From Anastrepha obliqua (Eukaryota > Arthropoda > Insecta > Diptera > Tephritidae): a stretch of DNA of 64,000 nt. The notes below the pieces were generated by a model. It saw only the letters and a program-made list of their open reading frames with translations, searched no databases and had not been told where the DNA came from. The stretch is taken from positions 28,295,792-28,359,791 of the forward strand of contig NC_072892.1 in the NCBI RefSeq assembly GCF_027943255.1. Direction: 5' to 3'. Below are positions 43,985-55,254 of the stretch, in pieces; positions within the stretch are counted from its first letter, which is position 1; each line of letters begins with the position of its first letter. The position numbers and the translations under genes are program-made.

Positions 43985-44716
43985 CAGGGTCCGGCCCTCG
44001 AAGTGTAACCAATTAAAAAGGCCATAAATTTAGTTTGAAACATTACTTTTATTCATTTGAAAGTAAAAAATGTGTGAAAATAATACAAAATTGAGAATAA
44101 ATTTACTTTTGCTCGATTTGACTACCGTTTGCCTTGACAATGGCCTTGAGACGGTCCAGAAACGAGAGCTCCCATCTGCGGTTACAGCGGCTCAAACCAT
44201 TACCTGTGGTGGGTGTTGCCTCCTGGTGACCAATCGATGACTCAACTTCTCGTATGAACGCTCGATCGAATAAACCCTATCGTTTTGGGAGTTTACGAAT
44301 TGCTCAATTTGAAAAATTGTCTGATCAGAAAATACAATGCTCGAAAGTTGATCGCTTTCGGCCAAGCGAAGCAACTCCTTCGCTCCCTCAAGTCTGACTT
44401 GTGTCTGCTTTGGTGAGAGATCATGCGCCTTTTGGATCTTGTAAGGATTGACTTTGACATCATTTTGGATTATGCGGTGAATACTATGGCCAGATATTTT
44501 CAGTTCTTTCGTCGTTTGATTGGCTTCTTTACTTTTTGAACCATTTTATGTGACGTTGCAGTCTTTCGCAATGCTACCAGTCACCGTTTACTCTCGTCAA
44601 AATACTTCCGCGCGCTTGTAAAGAGTACTCTTTTAGCCAATTAACAGACAGTTGATGCCCGTAGATCAGCTGCGCGAGCGCTCTGAAGTTGGTTATACTT
44701 CGAGAGCCGCACCCTG
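43985..44716 (-). mobile_element. Tc1/mariner-superfamily element, internally deleted
   Basis: Ends CAGGGTCCGGCCCTCGAAGT and CTTCGAGAGCCGCACCCTG are inverted, with TA at 43983-43984 and 44717-44718; 732 bp. The minus strand reads HRIIQNDVKVNPYKIQKAHD, QVRLEGAKELLRLAESDQLS, SIVFSDQTIFQIEQFVNSQN (first Asp kept), RRQHPPQVMV and then, after a deletion, FLDRLKAIVKANGSQIEQK and a stop. The block with the other two catalytic residues is missing. Intron 6. Confidence 0.87.
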
Positions 44717-44779
44717 TATTTATCTAAGTACACACATGCATACGTACTTAAAGGCACACGTATATGCATGCATACAGTA

Positions 44780-46948
44780 CAGTGGCGGATCCAGGATTTC
44801 ATAAAGGGGGGGGGGGGGGGGGTCCGGGGTATTTTAGAAGGGTGTTTTTATTAAAAATCAATTTCGTGAATAAAATATGACATTATTCGCGCTGCATGTC
44901 GTGACTAGCCGATGAAAAAACTAATAGCTCTAGATATCTTGTAAAAAAAATTCTAAAAATAGTAAAGGACTTTGATTCAAAATTACAAGAATAATTGGCG
45001 GTTTTTATACATCGTGGGACACCTTCATAAATAATTACGCCTATTTAAGATACAATATATTATAACATGTGTTGGAGCCAACTTGCAATTCAACCATGTA
45101 TAGTTTAATTACGAAAAAAATATCAACCCTGTTTGTAACTTCTTTACTTCTTCTTCTTGTATTAATGCTTACTGTGACTCAATTCACTCCAATAAAGTTC
45201 TTCAAACGAAACGGTCGTGTTTATATATAATATTATATATTTAATTGCGCTTTTCTCTAACAACATGTGTTGCTATATAACGGCAAGAAAGTTACCATGA
45301 AAGAGCCGTTGCAGCTTTTCCTTATCGTAACGGCGACACCCTGTGTACTGTTAACTCGAAATTTTAAATAGCGCGCCAACGAAATCGCGATGACGGCGCC
45401 GAGTGATTTTTCCCTAAGTTTTTTTGGTGAATAACTAGGCTATCTTTAAACATGCATGAACATGCTTCTATTCTTTTGTTTCTTTCAACGATCAGAATAC
45501 ATTGCGTCGAGCATTTGTTGACAAGTAGTTAATGTGATTGTTAATACGCCTCCTAACATGAAGAGAACATTATTTTCTTATTTCGAGCGCCTTGATCCAG
45601 AATCAGAACCAAAAATAAAAAAGAAGGAAAAACAGGTAAAGTTAAAAATTTGTATCCAAGAACAGTCAGTGTACAGTTGGTGCTCAAATTAATAGAATCA
45701 CTATGAAAAATTCAAGTTTCAGCCATTTAACTGATAATAATCAAAGAATAGTCTATTTTTAATATGTTGTTTATTAATTTTCTATAATACGACAAAAACA
45801 ATATTCAAACCAGTCTTTTATTAAAAAAATATCAAAAAAAAAATCAAAAAATCAATATTTTGCGTGAGCACCTCGTGCAGCAATTAAAACCGGAATCCTT
45901 TTGGGTATGCTTTCAACGCACTTTAAGCAGTTTGTTTTTATTTGGTCGTCATTTTTCCAAATATTTTGCAGTCTTTCGCTCAGTTGTTCTTTATTTGTAA
46001 TATTATCTTTCGATATTTCTGTCTTTGTTGACTCTTAAAGGTTCTCAATTGGATTGAGGTCTGGCGAATTTCCTGGCCAATTAAGAACCTGAATTTTTTG
46101 CTCTTACAAAAAGCTGCTCACAAAAAGCCAAATATATCGAACGGTAATTTCGACAAAGCAATGATTGCTACAATGTTTCACATTATACAAAAAAGTAGCA
46201 TTTCCTAACATTTTTGCAAACTACACGTCATTAAACTCGGCAATTTGTTCCTCTACAGTATGATTCTAATAATTTGAGCACCCACTGTAAGTAATTTTAA
46301 AAAACTAACATCAGATTCGTAATCAGCGACACCAATGTCGAACCTACATAGTTTTTTAAGCATCTGTTGCGCCATTAAAGAGGGCGTTAAGAAAATGAAT
46401 TTGCATGTCTAAAAGTCTTAAATTCAAAATAGTATAACTTTTTTTTCATTCATCCTAGAAGTCTTTTAAAAAATGGATTTTAAAGCTACAGAGTATTACT
46501 TTGCGATTCCGTTGTGGAAAATAAAAAAAAAAATTTACCTTACTCAAAAAAAATTCATAAAGATGTCCAAAATCGGCATTTCTTGACTATTTAACCCCAA
46601 ATTGCCAAAAGTCCTGACGTGCTGGAGCATTTTCAAGATCAAATTCGTTTTCAGCACAAAAAAAACTTCAAGAGACACTCGTAGCCGTTTTAGAAATAGG
46701 ACAAAAATGAAATTACGCAGGCCTGTGTAATTATTCAAAATTTTGAATTGCGTCCGTCGTATTATAATTGTTTTTATTATAAAATAAATTAAAACTGGAA
46801 GAAAAATCTAATAAACTGCTAATGCATATAAAAAAATATTGTTTTTTTTAACTTGACTCATACAGAATTGAAACATAAAATTTTAGAGCATGATTCCAAT
46901 GGGGGGGGGGGTCCGGACCCGAAAACCCCCCCCGTGGATCCGCCACTG
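44780..46948 (+). mobile_element. hAT element with 8-bp target duplication
   Basis: ATACAGTA at 44772-44779 and at 46949-46956 is an exact 8-bp duplication, the size hAT elements make. Ends CAGTGGCGGATCCA and TGGATCCGCCACTG are inverted, each followed inwards by a poly-G or poly-C tract (17 G at 44806; C and G runs near 46905-46933). At about 45560 the + strand has MKRTLFSYFERLDPESEPKI then KKKEKQ with GTAAAG directly after. It resembles the short N-terminal exon of a ZMYM/hAT-type transposase. No dimerisation or catalytic domain was recognised, and a Tc1-like element sits inside (45674-46287). Intron 6. Confidence 0.85.
45674..46287 (-). mobile_element. Tc1-like element inserted in the hAT
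   Basis: Ends CAGTTGGTGCTCAAATTAAT and AATTTGAGCACCCACTG are inverted, TA at 45672-45673 and 46288-46289; 614 bp. The minus strand gives NWPGNSPDLNPIENL, a stop, STKTEISKDNITNKEQLSER, LQNIWKNDDQIKTNCLKCVE and SIPKRIPVLIAARGAHAKY with a stop. That is the C-terminal quarter of a Tc1 transposase; the rest is deleted. Confidence 0.87.
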
Positions 46949-46956
46949 ATACAGTA

Positions 46957-48149
46957 TATATACTTATTAGTCTTCAAGCATTGAGTAAGTAAGACAGTAG
47001 AGTCACAATCACTCAATTTTTGGCAAATGCTCATTATCAGTATATTTCTTTGCTCACCCGTGGTCGCGGCTGCCCACAAATGCCCATTTTATGTTTCTTT
47101 TGTCGGTTTTCAGGTTACTGAAGGCCATTTTGAGAGACTAATTTGTGTTTCTCACTAGCACGAAGTCTCATAGTAGAAAAGATGAGCGGGAAAACCGTCA
47201 AATTGAGTAGTCAACTGTTTTGTGTAAGAAGAAGAAAAATTAAAAAAATAAATAAATAAATAACAAATAATGACTTTGATGAGTCAAAGTGATCTAAACT
47301 CCAACACAAACCCAAATTTTATGGTGTTATTAACTAGAACTATTGATTTCGTTCGAATATTTTCGAACAGCCTGGGCGTATGAGCAACGCGTACCGGTAC
47401 ATCTACTAAGTGGGTGCATGAGCTCGAGTATATCGAGTTTTTTGTAGTAATTTGAGTGATGCCAGTTGTAATTATTTTGAATATTTTAATAACATTTTTT
47501 TTTCAGTTTTACAAATTCATTTACACTTCTAACCAAGGCGAATCTTTTAAAGCTGGTATCTGCAAACCAGCTGATTATTATTTTTTCTTTCGCCGTGTCC
47601 ATATGACTGTCAACACAGAACGAAACAAGGCGAATTAATTCTTTGTTTTCTACTATGCCAATACCTTACCGTGACAATCAAACAAACAAAGCATTGTTGT
47701 TGGTCTAGTGAATGCGTCTTGCTTCTCTAATGAATGCGTCTTGTCTCTTTCGTCATTGGAAAGATAAGGCAATGCCGACAAATAAAATTGGCAGGTTTTC
47801 TTTAGCTGCTCAAATTGATCAGACGCCTAAAATATTTGAACACACATTTGAGCAGTAGAGTAATGAACGAAATTCGAGCGCGTAGAGCTACTCGCCTGCT
47901 CCATACCTGGGCATTTAGAGCTCTATTTATTACTAACCCATCCGCAATCAATTTTGATTGGAATACAATGTATTCTTTCTTCATGCTTGCTATCTTTCAT
48001 ACATGAGTAAGTAGCGGAGGTAATCGAATCTTTGACCTATGAGCAAGCAATCAAACTAACTAATTCGTAAATGAGCTCACCTAGAAGCTCAGCAAACAAG
48101 CTTCGGTTATCCTCACTCTATATGTGCTAAGTTATTGTTATTATTATTT
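46957..48149. other. Unassigned intron 6 sequence
   Basis: AT-rich with an (AAAT)n tract near 47246. No transposon ends or exon recognised. Confidence 0.35.
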
Positions 48150-48151
48150 TA

Positions 48152-49034
48152 CAGGGTTTGATTGAAAAGTAATGAGCCTTATTTTTTTAAGCAGTTTTAT
48201 TAAACCGTTTGGCTTATACAACTAATATTCTTCAAAATAGGACCCTTGAGCGTCAATACACCGCTGGTAGCGGTCCTTTTACTGCAGGAAACATTTTTTA
48301 AACTCATCCGCCGGAATCGCGTTCAATTCGGCTGTCACTGTTTTTTGGATCATCTCGATGGAGTCGAAACGCCTCCTCCTGTCCGTAGGAGACAGGTCTG
48401 GGCTGTAGAGAGGGTGGGGAAGCACCGGAACTCCCACCTTGGCCAATGCAGAGGTGCAGAGGAAGGCGGTGCGCGTCGGCGCATTGTCGTGATGAAGGGT
48501 CCAATTGTTGACGAGGTCGGGCCGAACCCGGGCGACGCGGTTTTTCAGCCAAAAATGCCGCGCTTACAGTGCTTGCTGGAGGTACACACTCCTTGTGGAC
48601 CCGGTTCACATCTTCGCCTGTTTGCGTCATCGAAGGCCTTCCCGATCGCTGTTCGTCTTCGACGTCCTCCCGGCCTTCCTTGAACGACTTGTGCCACCGT
48701 TTTACCTGGGCACTGGACAGAGGTTGGTCCCCGTAAACCTCCTTGAGTAGCCCAATGGTTTCGGTACTCGTTTTGTTTAGCTTTACGCAAAATTTGATCG
48801 AGTAACGTTGCCCCAACGTTCGCTGCATTTTCGCCACTGCAAAATCCTAACACACTTTTAAAACAGCTTTCACGCGCGGAGCGATGTTGACTGCACCGCT
48901 GTTGCCAGCGAACTAGGACCGGTTTCTAGTGGAAGGGGAAGGTAAAACGATCATTTTCCCCCAACAACCGATTCGGTTGATCGCTTGGCAGACGCTCCGC
49001 GCGAGAAGGCTCATTACTTTTCAATCAAACCCTG
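48152..49034 (-). mobile_element. mariner-type element, internally deleted
   Basis: Ends CAGGGTTTGATTGAAAAGTA and TACTTTTCAATCAAACCCTG are perfect inverted repeats, TA at 48150-48151 and 49035-49036; 883 bp. The minus-strand frame 48304-48837 opens MAKMQRTLGQRYSIKFCVKL, then STETIGLLKEVYGDQPLSSA and KRWHKSFKEGREDVEDEQRS (helix-turn-helix). It breaks after VNRVHKECVPPAS, where a deletion joins the catalytic end. In the shifted frame, HHDNAPTRTAFLCTSALAKV (second Asp) and HPLYSPDLSPTD (third Asp) remain. The first Asp region is missing. Perfect ends suggest a relatively young copy. Confidence 0.9.
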
Positions 49035-49205
49035 TATTATAAAAATATATATACTAATTTAAACATGTTTCAGAAATTTTGAGATTTAAAATTAAATACT
49101 TTTAATTAACTTTGTGCACACCCTACTCATTTGTTTTGTATGCATAAGAACTATAAATATTATTTTAAATGCAATAAATCGAATTAATGTCATATTACCA
49201 AATAG

Positions 49206-49499
49206 TGCCAATGCAAGTTTTAAAGGACCGATACGAATCGGAAATTGAAGGAGACGAGACTGAAGAATTTGAGGGGGATAATGAATTGTATGACGATGAG
49301 CTGAGCTACAAGGAATCCGAAGCTATTCCGAAAGTGTACAGCAACAGTACCGCGACATCCGCCAGAACGAATGGTACACAATTTTCCACACCCGCCTCTT
49401 TGGACTCCAATAGAGTGAATATATCATTTCATCTTGAAGTTCCGGACAGTGCTGGTATTAATCCTGTTATGACTCATAGTGCTGACTTGAGCTTGGAAG
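49206..49499 (+). CDS. eva-1: EVA-1-like, coding exon 7 (acidic stalk)
   Basis: Residues 335-432. Of two phase-compatible acceptors, ACCAAATAG (exon from 49206) gives VYTC followed by VPMQVLKDRYESEIEGDETE, the natural C-V-P continuation of a SUEL domain. The one at 49217 would drop four residues. A strongly acidic segment (EEFEGDNELYDDELSYKESE) is followed by a Ser/Thr-rich part with N-glycosylation motifs NST, NGT and NIS, so this is an extracellular stalk. Donor TTGGAAG/GTGCGC, phase 1. The Met at 49187 is intronic and not a gene start. Confidence 0.82.
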
Positions 49500-49638
49500 G
49501 TGCGCAATTCTTCTAATTTTACCGTACTTTGTATATATGCACATTTACATTAAAAATATGTACACCATTGTACTTTGGTGTAATTATACTTAAATCATTT
49601 TTAATAAGGACTTTCGCTTGTTTTGTTTTAAAATGTAG

Positions 49639-49892
49639 ATAACCAAGAGCGACTGTACTTGTATCTATTGTTTGCTGGCTTGGGAGGTGTTATTGTGTGT
49701 ATAATTATTGTGACAGTTCACGTTTTGATACAAAAGCACCACTCGTTTAGTTCCGAGACGCAAATGTCACCCATAGATGATTCCGGCAACGTTGGTATGG
49801 ATACCGCAATTCCTAATGGATTCAATGACACGATATCAGAGATAGATGCGGAGATCAACATACAGCCTGTGTCCAGTGTATCGAAAAAAGAG
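49639..49892 (+). CDS. eva-1: EVA-1-like, coding exon 8 (transmembrane helix)
   Basis: Acceptor AAAATGTAG, donor AAAGAG/GTACAT. Residues 433-517: DNQERLYLYLLFAGLGGVIV then CIIIVTVHVLIQKHHSF. The hydrophobic run at about 441-463, followed by QKHH, is a single-pass membrane helix with the C-terminus inside. The cytoplasmic start (ETQMSPIDDSGNVGMDTAIP, NGFNDTISEIDAEI) is acidic. The donor is weaker than the others. If unspliced, the frame adds VHF and stops at 49902-49904, giving a tail of about 57 residues. Phase 0 into exon 9. Confidence 0.88.
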
Positions 49893-50170
49893 GTACATTT
49901 TTAGTTATACTTGTACATATGTAAATGTGAGTGTGGAATAGCAAACACTTTGCTTTTGGTATCGTTTTCATCTTAGTGTTTGAAGCTGTAAGTATTTACG
50001 CTGTTTTGGCAGGGTTCAGGCGGGCTGACGCTAATTAGAATTACCTCAAAAAAAAATCCAAACCTTATAAACTCGATTTTCTCAAATGAAATAAAGCTTT
50101 CTAATTCTCTGTAATTTTTTATTGTTGGTACATTTGGTCTTTTAATTTTACTCTTTTCAACGCTATGCAT

Positions 50171-50574
50171 TTCGATTACTCTGTGCTCACAAACACACTT
50201 GCATAGTCAAATTTGCCGACCTCTGCTGTAGTGTATCAGGTTGTTTGCGAGCTCTCTCAGAACGTCTCGTTAGTTTCACTTCGGGATGATGAGCCGTTGC
50301 TGCCTGGGCTTCAGTCATGATCATTGTAAAGATCCATAAGTAAAAATACTCCCAGCTGATTGTCAAAAAATAGCCGGAGCTTAATCACCTGTTTCCTAAA
50401 CGCGTAGCATGATTGCGTAAAAAATATCTAAATTTCATAGAAAATCGTATCAAACAGTCTTAGAGGTGTCGTACGAATACAGATATTTCTGAATAAAAAA
50501 CATTATTATAGCTAAGAAATATTTAAAAAAAATTGTCATTGAAAATTTTTCAAGTCAAAGATATTATTTTCTAT
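50171..50574. other. Unassigned intron 8 sequence
   Basis: No recognised element between exon 8 and the dispersed repeat. Confidence 0.3.
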
Positions 50575-51115
50575 TTTTTGTCGATAGTCTATTGTTTTTG
50601 ATGTTACCATAAAAATTCTAATTTGGTATAGCAACACCGCTAATACGCTCAAGTAAAAAGTCCAAGCACACATTGACTTCCTATCAAACTCACACCAAGG
50701 ATGCCGGTCAAAAAGAAGGAAAAAAGAAGAGTGTATTTACTTGAATTTTTGTATCAGTCACGGCTTAGTCGCTACACCCATGAACAAATCAAGTATGATA
50801 GATTACCAGGTTTAGCCTTCAGCTCTTGTGAAAAACGAAATTGAGCGAGTAACTTCGACTTCCACATTATCGGAAATTCAGCAGCGGAATTCTGACCGCT
50901 CATTTCACACGTATTCACTCACTCGTCCAATCAGTTATTGTTCAGATAGGAGCGAAGCAACATCAGTAAAAGCTTTGTGGATTTTTTTCGTATATCACTA
51001 ACACAATCTCAATTTTTTTGTAAACAAACCGTTCTCATGACTCCGGTTACGTCAACCAATCAGCTGATTCTTTCAAATTCGCTGAGAGCCGGTTAACGGT
51101 CTGATATTGGTCACA
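50575..51115 (-). repeat. Dispersed GACGTCA-family repeat, longest copy
   Basis: In + order: GATGTTACCATAAAAATTCT, TACGCTCAAGTAAAAAGTCC, ACCGCTCATTTCACACGTAT, GAGCGAAGCAACATCAGTAA, TTTTTTTCGTATATCACTAA, CGTCAACCAATCAGCTGATT, CAAATTCGCTGAGAGCCGGT and TAACGGTCTGATATTGGTCA then CACC. Shorter copies at 20046, 24090, 26540, 32768, 53415 and 54062 share subsets in the same order, so this best approximates the full unit (about 540 bp). No coding domain. Confidence 0.72.
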
Positions 51116-51368
51116 CCTTCTGAATTTTTTTCACCAAGTGAACGAATTATTAAACGTGACAACATTATGGGAGCGTCATTGTTAAACAAAAAAAAAAACA
51201 AAAAAAAAAAAAAACAACTGCCAGCTGTGAGGCCATACGTATATTACAGTTTTGCTTTTGTTTGTGTTCTGCTGAATGTTTTAAATTAACACAATATTTT
51301 CAGTAAATGTAATTCAGTGTTTTCAGTGGATTTAAATAATGTAAAACTTTTTGGGTTAAAATTCGCTA

Positions 51369-51545
51369 TTAACCTTCGGTAGACACACTGGGGTGTGAGT
51401 CACCGTCTATTTCATCTGGGTATATACCGTTAGCTGATTTCGTTCTTCGAATTTATGCAATAAGTCCTCAGCAGTTGGTGCGCACCGAATTTATGCAGGT
51501 CTCAAAAAGTGATGGGGTGAAATTTACCCCAGTGCGTAGTTCGCG
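51369..51545. repeat. Possible piggyBac-type end with inverted CACTGGGGT blocks
   Basis: TTAACCTTCGGTAGACACAC then TGGGGTGTGAGTCACC begins at a TTAA (51369-51372). An inverted CACTGGGGT-type block follows at about 51512-51536 (GGGGTGAAATTTACCCCAGT), with a related GGTGAAACTTAGCCCAGTGT at about 52180. A real right end with TTAA was not found. Confidence 0.35.
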
Positions 51546-53414
51546 TATTGTTTTCGCATATACAGTTAATGTCAAAAGAAATTGTAATCGTCACCAAAAT
51601 CAATTATGTCCTCATCTAAATCAGATCACTCTCGCTTTCTTCTAGCGGCCGACTTCTAGACCACATTGACATTATTGCTCTAAAAATCACTGCTTATAGA
51701 AATGGAATTAAATAAGATAAAAATTCATTTTTAACAAAACTAAGCTAAATATACATATGTACGTACATACTGTCAGCGTCAAAGGAAAGTGTACACCACA
51801 AATTGATAAGTTTTGACTATTATTTACTTTTTTTAATGTTAATGAATTTCATGCAAAAATATAGTTCATACTCTTACTACTACAAAAACAAATATAATGC
51901 AACTAACTAACTAACTAATTGCTTACTAACTATTTTTGTATGAATTTGCCATTTACTTGTATTCTGATTAATTTATTTTTAATTTATACACTTTTCTGAA
52001 ATCCAAGATAGTTTTCCTATATTTATATATTTTTTTAGAATGCAAAGCTTATTTCTGATCTTTGATCTTAGAATAAATTAAAACAAGCAATTTGTTTAAT
52101 TTTTTTATCTAAATACTTACAAAAAAAAGGGGTACATTAAAACTTTAACTTTGTTTGCGAAAATAATTTGCTGAATCGAGGTGAAACTTAGCCCAGTGTG
52201 TCGTTTAAGTAAAAACAAATAGGCGTGTCTATCAAAAATTAATTCGATTGAATCAATAAAATCAATAAAATACATGCATCTCAGTGTTTTTTATTTCAAT
52301 TAATTTCATGTTACAGTTTCCTAAGCTTCCTATTTCTTAATTGCAATTCATCAAAGACTCTCATCATTGCTGGACTCTCGTCTTTGGTCAGAGTATTTAC
52401 CCAGCAAGTTCCTCCTTCTCACATATATGTAAGTATCTTCCTCCCTGATTTTGAGAATTTGAGAGTACAGCTTATGGCTCTTATATGCTGTCAGGTTCTC
52501 GAAACTGTCGTGCCCCAGGCAGCATAACTGAAAATTATTAATTTTTAATACATCTATTTTCCAGATGGCTAATTTCCAAATTATAATTTGTTCTAGTCGC
52601 TGTCTCAATTTTATTTTCAACTCAGAGTCGTTATGTGTTTACTCAAGTGTGCGGTATTTGCATTACTTTTCCTGACATTCGTTTTGCTATTTTTAATTTT
52701 GAGAAACAAGCAGCATAAGTTTTTGACGGACATATGTAAGTTCATGGACATATATGTATATGCCTGCACATACATACATACCAAGAGTCGCGAAATCCGC
52801 ATTTATATGAGAAGAGATACAAGCCAAAAAATTAACCTGATGTTATTTTATTTTGCTTACGAAAACTTAGCAATTCCCATTATTGAGCAAATGCCACCTC
52901 TGCCAATCTTCTCAACTAAGCTCAGCTACGCTCTCCTAGCCGTGTTGGAATGGTAAAAACTTCGTAGTCGAGTTTTGGGTGCGTTTGACTGTTTAACGTG
53001 CAATTCATTCCCGAACCTCCTCTTTGAAAGCCGCCCGGTGCGGTATACCATCGTGTTTGGTGCAGTAACGATAAAAGGCAGAAGCCCTCAAAGTGGTATG
53101 GTTCGGTATACTGCGGTATGATCCAAAGTAGAGTTGGGAAACTAGTTTATTTGTACATATACTTAAACATATATACTAGTACTATCTTATGTCTCAGGCC
53201 TTGTTTGCTGGTAAAAATTTTGATAACAAATAATCATTTATCAGAATAGCGACAAATTTTTAATATATTATATTACAAGTTCAAGTTATTCTGTGAAGCC
53301 ATAGTTGAAGAGCTAATAAATGAATTTATTAAACAGATTCAAATCTACAATGAGAAAGTCGCTAATATCATGTGGTTATTTATGCTTGCTGGAGTATAGT
53401 TTTTTACGATGTAA
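51546..53414. other. Unassigned intron 8 sequence
   Basis: Contains an (AACT)n tract near 51900-51920 and other simple repeats. Frames at 52351-52620, 52617-52802 and 52633-52956 overlap each other on both strands and show no domain. Confidence 0.35.
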
Positions 53415-53575
53415 TATGGGCTCCATCGGGTTTTACTGATGTGACCAACGTAATCTCAGTTTATGCCAACCTCTGTTGAAAACAAACCGCTGTCATATCA
53501 CTCTTTACGTCAGCAAATCAGCTGATTCTTTGAAATTCGCTAAGAGCCGATTAACGGTTTGATGTTGGTCACACA
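53415..53575 (-). repeat. Dispersed GACGTCA-family repeat, copy
   Basis: AACCGCTGTCATATCACTCT, TTACGTCAGCAAATCAGCTG, GAAATTCGCTAAGAGCCGAT and TAACGGTTTGATGTTGGTCA then CAC match the 50575-51115 copy closely. Confidence 0.7.
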
Positions 53576-53673
53576 TTTGTATTCTGCACGTCGTACACAA
53601 CAGTAGCTTACTGCGCATTAGTTACTACCTACTAGAGTTAAAGCGATAGAGTTAAGGCTTGGACTTTACTTAA

Positions 53674-53862
53674 CCCTCCTTTGGGTACTCGTGTCTGGCC
53701 AGACTGACTTTTTCGACTTTAGACGTGAATTTAACATATTTCTATTGAGCTTCCAAGTAGCTTCCTGAAATTTCAGTTTCTATCGATTTATGGATATAAC
53801 ATTTTAAAAAGGATCCTTGAACAGGTCGGAAAAAAGGCCAGATCCGGGTGCCCAACCGAGGG
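53674..53862 (+). mobile_element. piggyBac-type MITE, copy 2
   Basis: Left TTAA (53670-53673), then CCCTCCTTTGGGTACTCG. The right end CGGGTGCCCAACCGAGGG is followed by TTGT, a decayed TTAA. The body contains TTTCTATCGATTTATGGATA, shared with the inverted copy at 42455-42642. 189 bp, non-coding. Confidence 0.75.
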
Positions 53863-54061
53863 TTGTAGAAAAGGTGTTCAGCGAAGGGCTTATTTTCAGT
53901 AAACTTAAAGGTTGTTACTGAGCACGTCGATATTTTCCATCGTCCATGTTTACAATGCTTTATTTTATTTGTTTGTTTGTTTTGCCTTTATTTTCGGCAT
54001 GATGCGTTTCCATCTTTTATATTTGTACGAAAAATCCACGGGGAAAAGAGTTCAGAAGATA

Positions 54062-54280
54062 TGGCCAGGTCAGACCATTAACCAGCTCTCAGCGAATTTG
54101 AAATAATCAGTTGATTGGTTGACGTAGCCGGGGTTATGACAGTGTTTTTTTACGAACAAACTGAGACTGTGTGGGTGATATACGAAAAAAAGTAACACAG
54201 TCTCCGCCCATGTTGCTTCGTTGCCGTCTGACCAACGACCGATTGGACGAGTGTGTGAATACGTGTGAAATGAGCGGGTG
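54062..54280 (+). repeat. Dispersed GACGTCA-family repeat, copy
   Basis: GGTCAGACCATTAACCAGCT, CTCAGCGAATTTGAAATAAT, CAGTTGATTGGTTGACGTAG, GTGATATACGAAAAAAAGTA, TTGCTTCGTTGCCGTCTGAC and GTGTGAATACGTGTGAAATG, in the reverse-complement order of 50575-51115. Confidence 0.72.
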
Positions 54281-54657
54281 AGAATTCGGCTGGCAAGTAC
54301 CCCCCCCCTTACGTTTCAATCAAATTTGCTCTCAAATTTTGTTTACCACCGTGTAATCAATCATTCTTTTTTACGTAAAATACATAGCTTACGAATCTAA
54401 AACCTACATCTTTCAATGTATTCTAAGTTAAGTGGAGTTTAGGCTGACCAGAAACACGTGAACCAGAGCTCTTATGTTGACGACACCTTCAAATAGCAAT
54501 TTGGTAGCTGCGCAAAAGATATGTAGCTAGTTAAAGTTGACTAAATCAGTAGTTTTAAGAGATTCTTTTTTTTAATAATCTGTGTATACGTAATACGTAT
54601 GCACAAGTCACAAAACGAACTTTATTTCCACACATTTACAAATGCTTTTAATTGTAG

Positions 54658-54988
54658 AACTATTTAACGTATGGTCCGGATAGTGGCATATATAACGGTC
54701 TCGGACCATCTAACAGAGCTCAAAGCTCATCGACGCTCGGACTGCAAGGAAGCACAACTATGCCGCTAAGTGCAGTTGTCGGCGGAACCGGTTCCTCGGC
54801 TATAATGAGAAATTCCGAACTATGCGGACCTAGACAATCTCCCGATATCATCGGAATTTCCTCAAAAGCGCAAATACAGGTGGTCACAAACAACGCCATG
54901 GATTATCAGACGGGCGTTAGTGGCATACTTGCACCGGCAAGTGTGGTTGGCGGCAAGGGATCGAGTGACAACACTTCACTAAATTGTG
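54658..54988 (+). CDS. eva-1: EVA-1-like, coding exon 9 (cytoplasmic tail)
   Basis: Acceptor TTTTAATTGTAG, donor AATTGTG/GTAAGT. Residues 518-627: NYLTYGPDSGIYNGLGPSNR, then QSSSTLGLQGSTTMPLSAVV and GGTGSSAIMRNSELCGPRQS, ending in NTSLNC. Rich in Gly, Ser, Thr and Ile with several Tyr in possible signalling contexts (YLTYG, GIYNG); no folded domain recognised. VVGGTGSSAIMRN and VVGGKGSSDN form an internal near-repeat. Phase 0 at the start agrees with exon 8, phase 1 at the end with exon 10. Confidence 0.85.
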
Positions 54989-55254
54989 GTAAGTTTTATG
55001 TTAGATACATTTTTTTATTACATATTAGTTTGCCAGAAGACTTTATCAAAATATGTTATTTTGACGACTTGGAAATTAAAGGTTAAAATTTCTTTGATTT
55101 TTTTGTGAAATTGTTTTAAGCTTCGTGAACACGCGCATTGTAGAATAGAATAGTTAACACGCAGGTCTTGCAAAAAACAGATAATGAACAAAATGCCACT
55201 ACCGATACACAAATATCTGTCTAAAGCTCCGAACGTGCGGTAATCGAATCAAAT

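Noticed and set aside
48304..48837. 177-codon minus-strand frame as a host gene
   Set aside because: It is bounded by mariner terminal repeats and TA duplications, and joins a mariner helix-turn-helix to an out-of-frame catalytic end by deletion.
49187..49205. Met at 49187 as the start of a small acidic protein
   Set aside because: The acidic frame is exon 7 of the larger gene; an AG at 49204-49205 in the right phase and the C-V-P continuation of the SUEL domain explain it.
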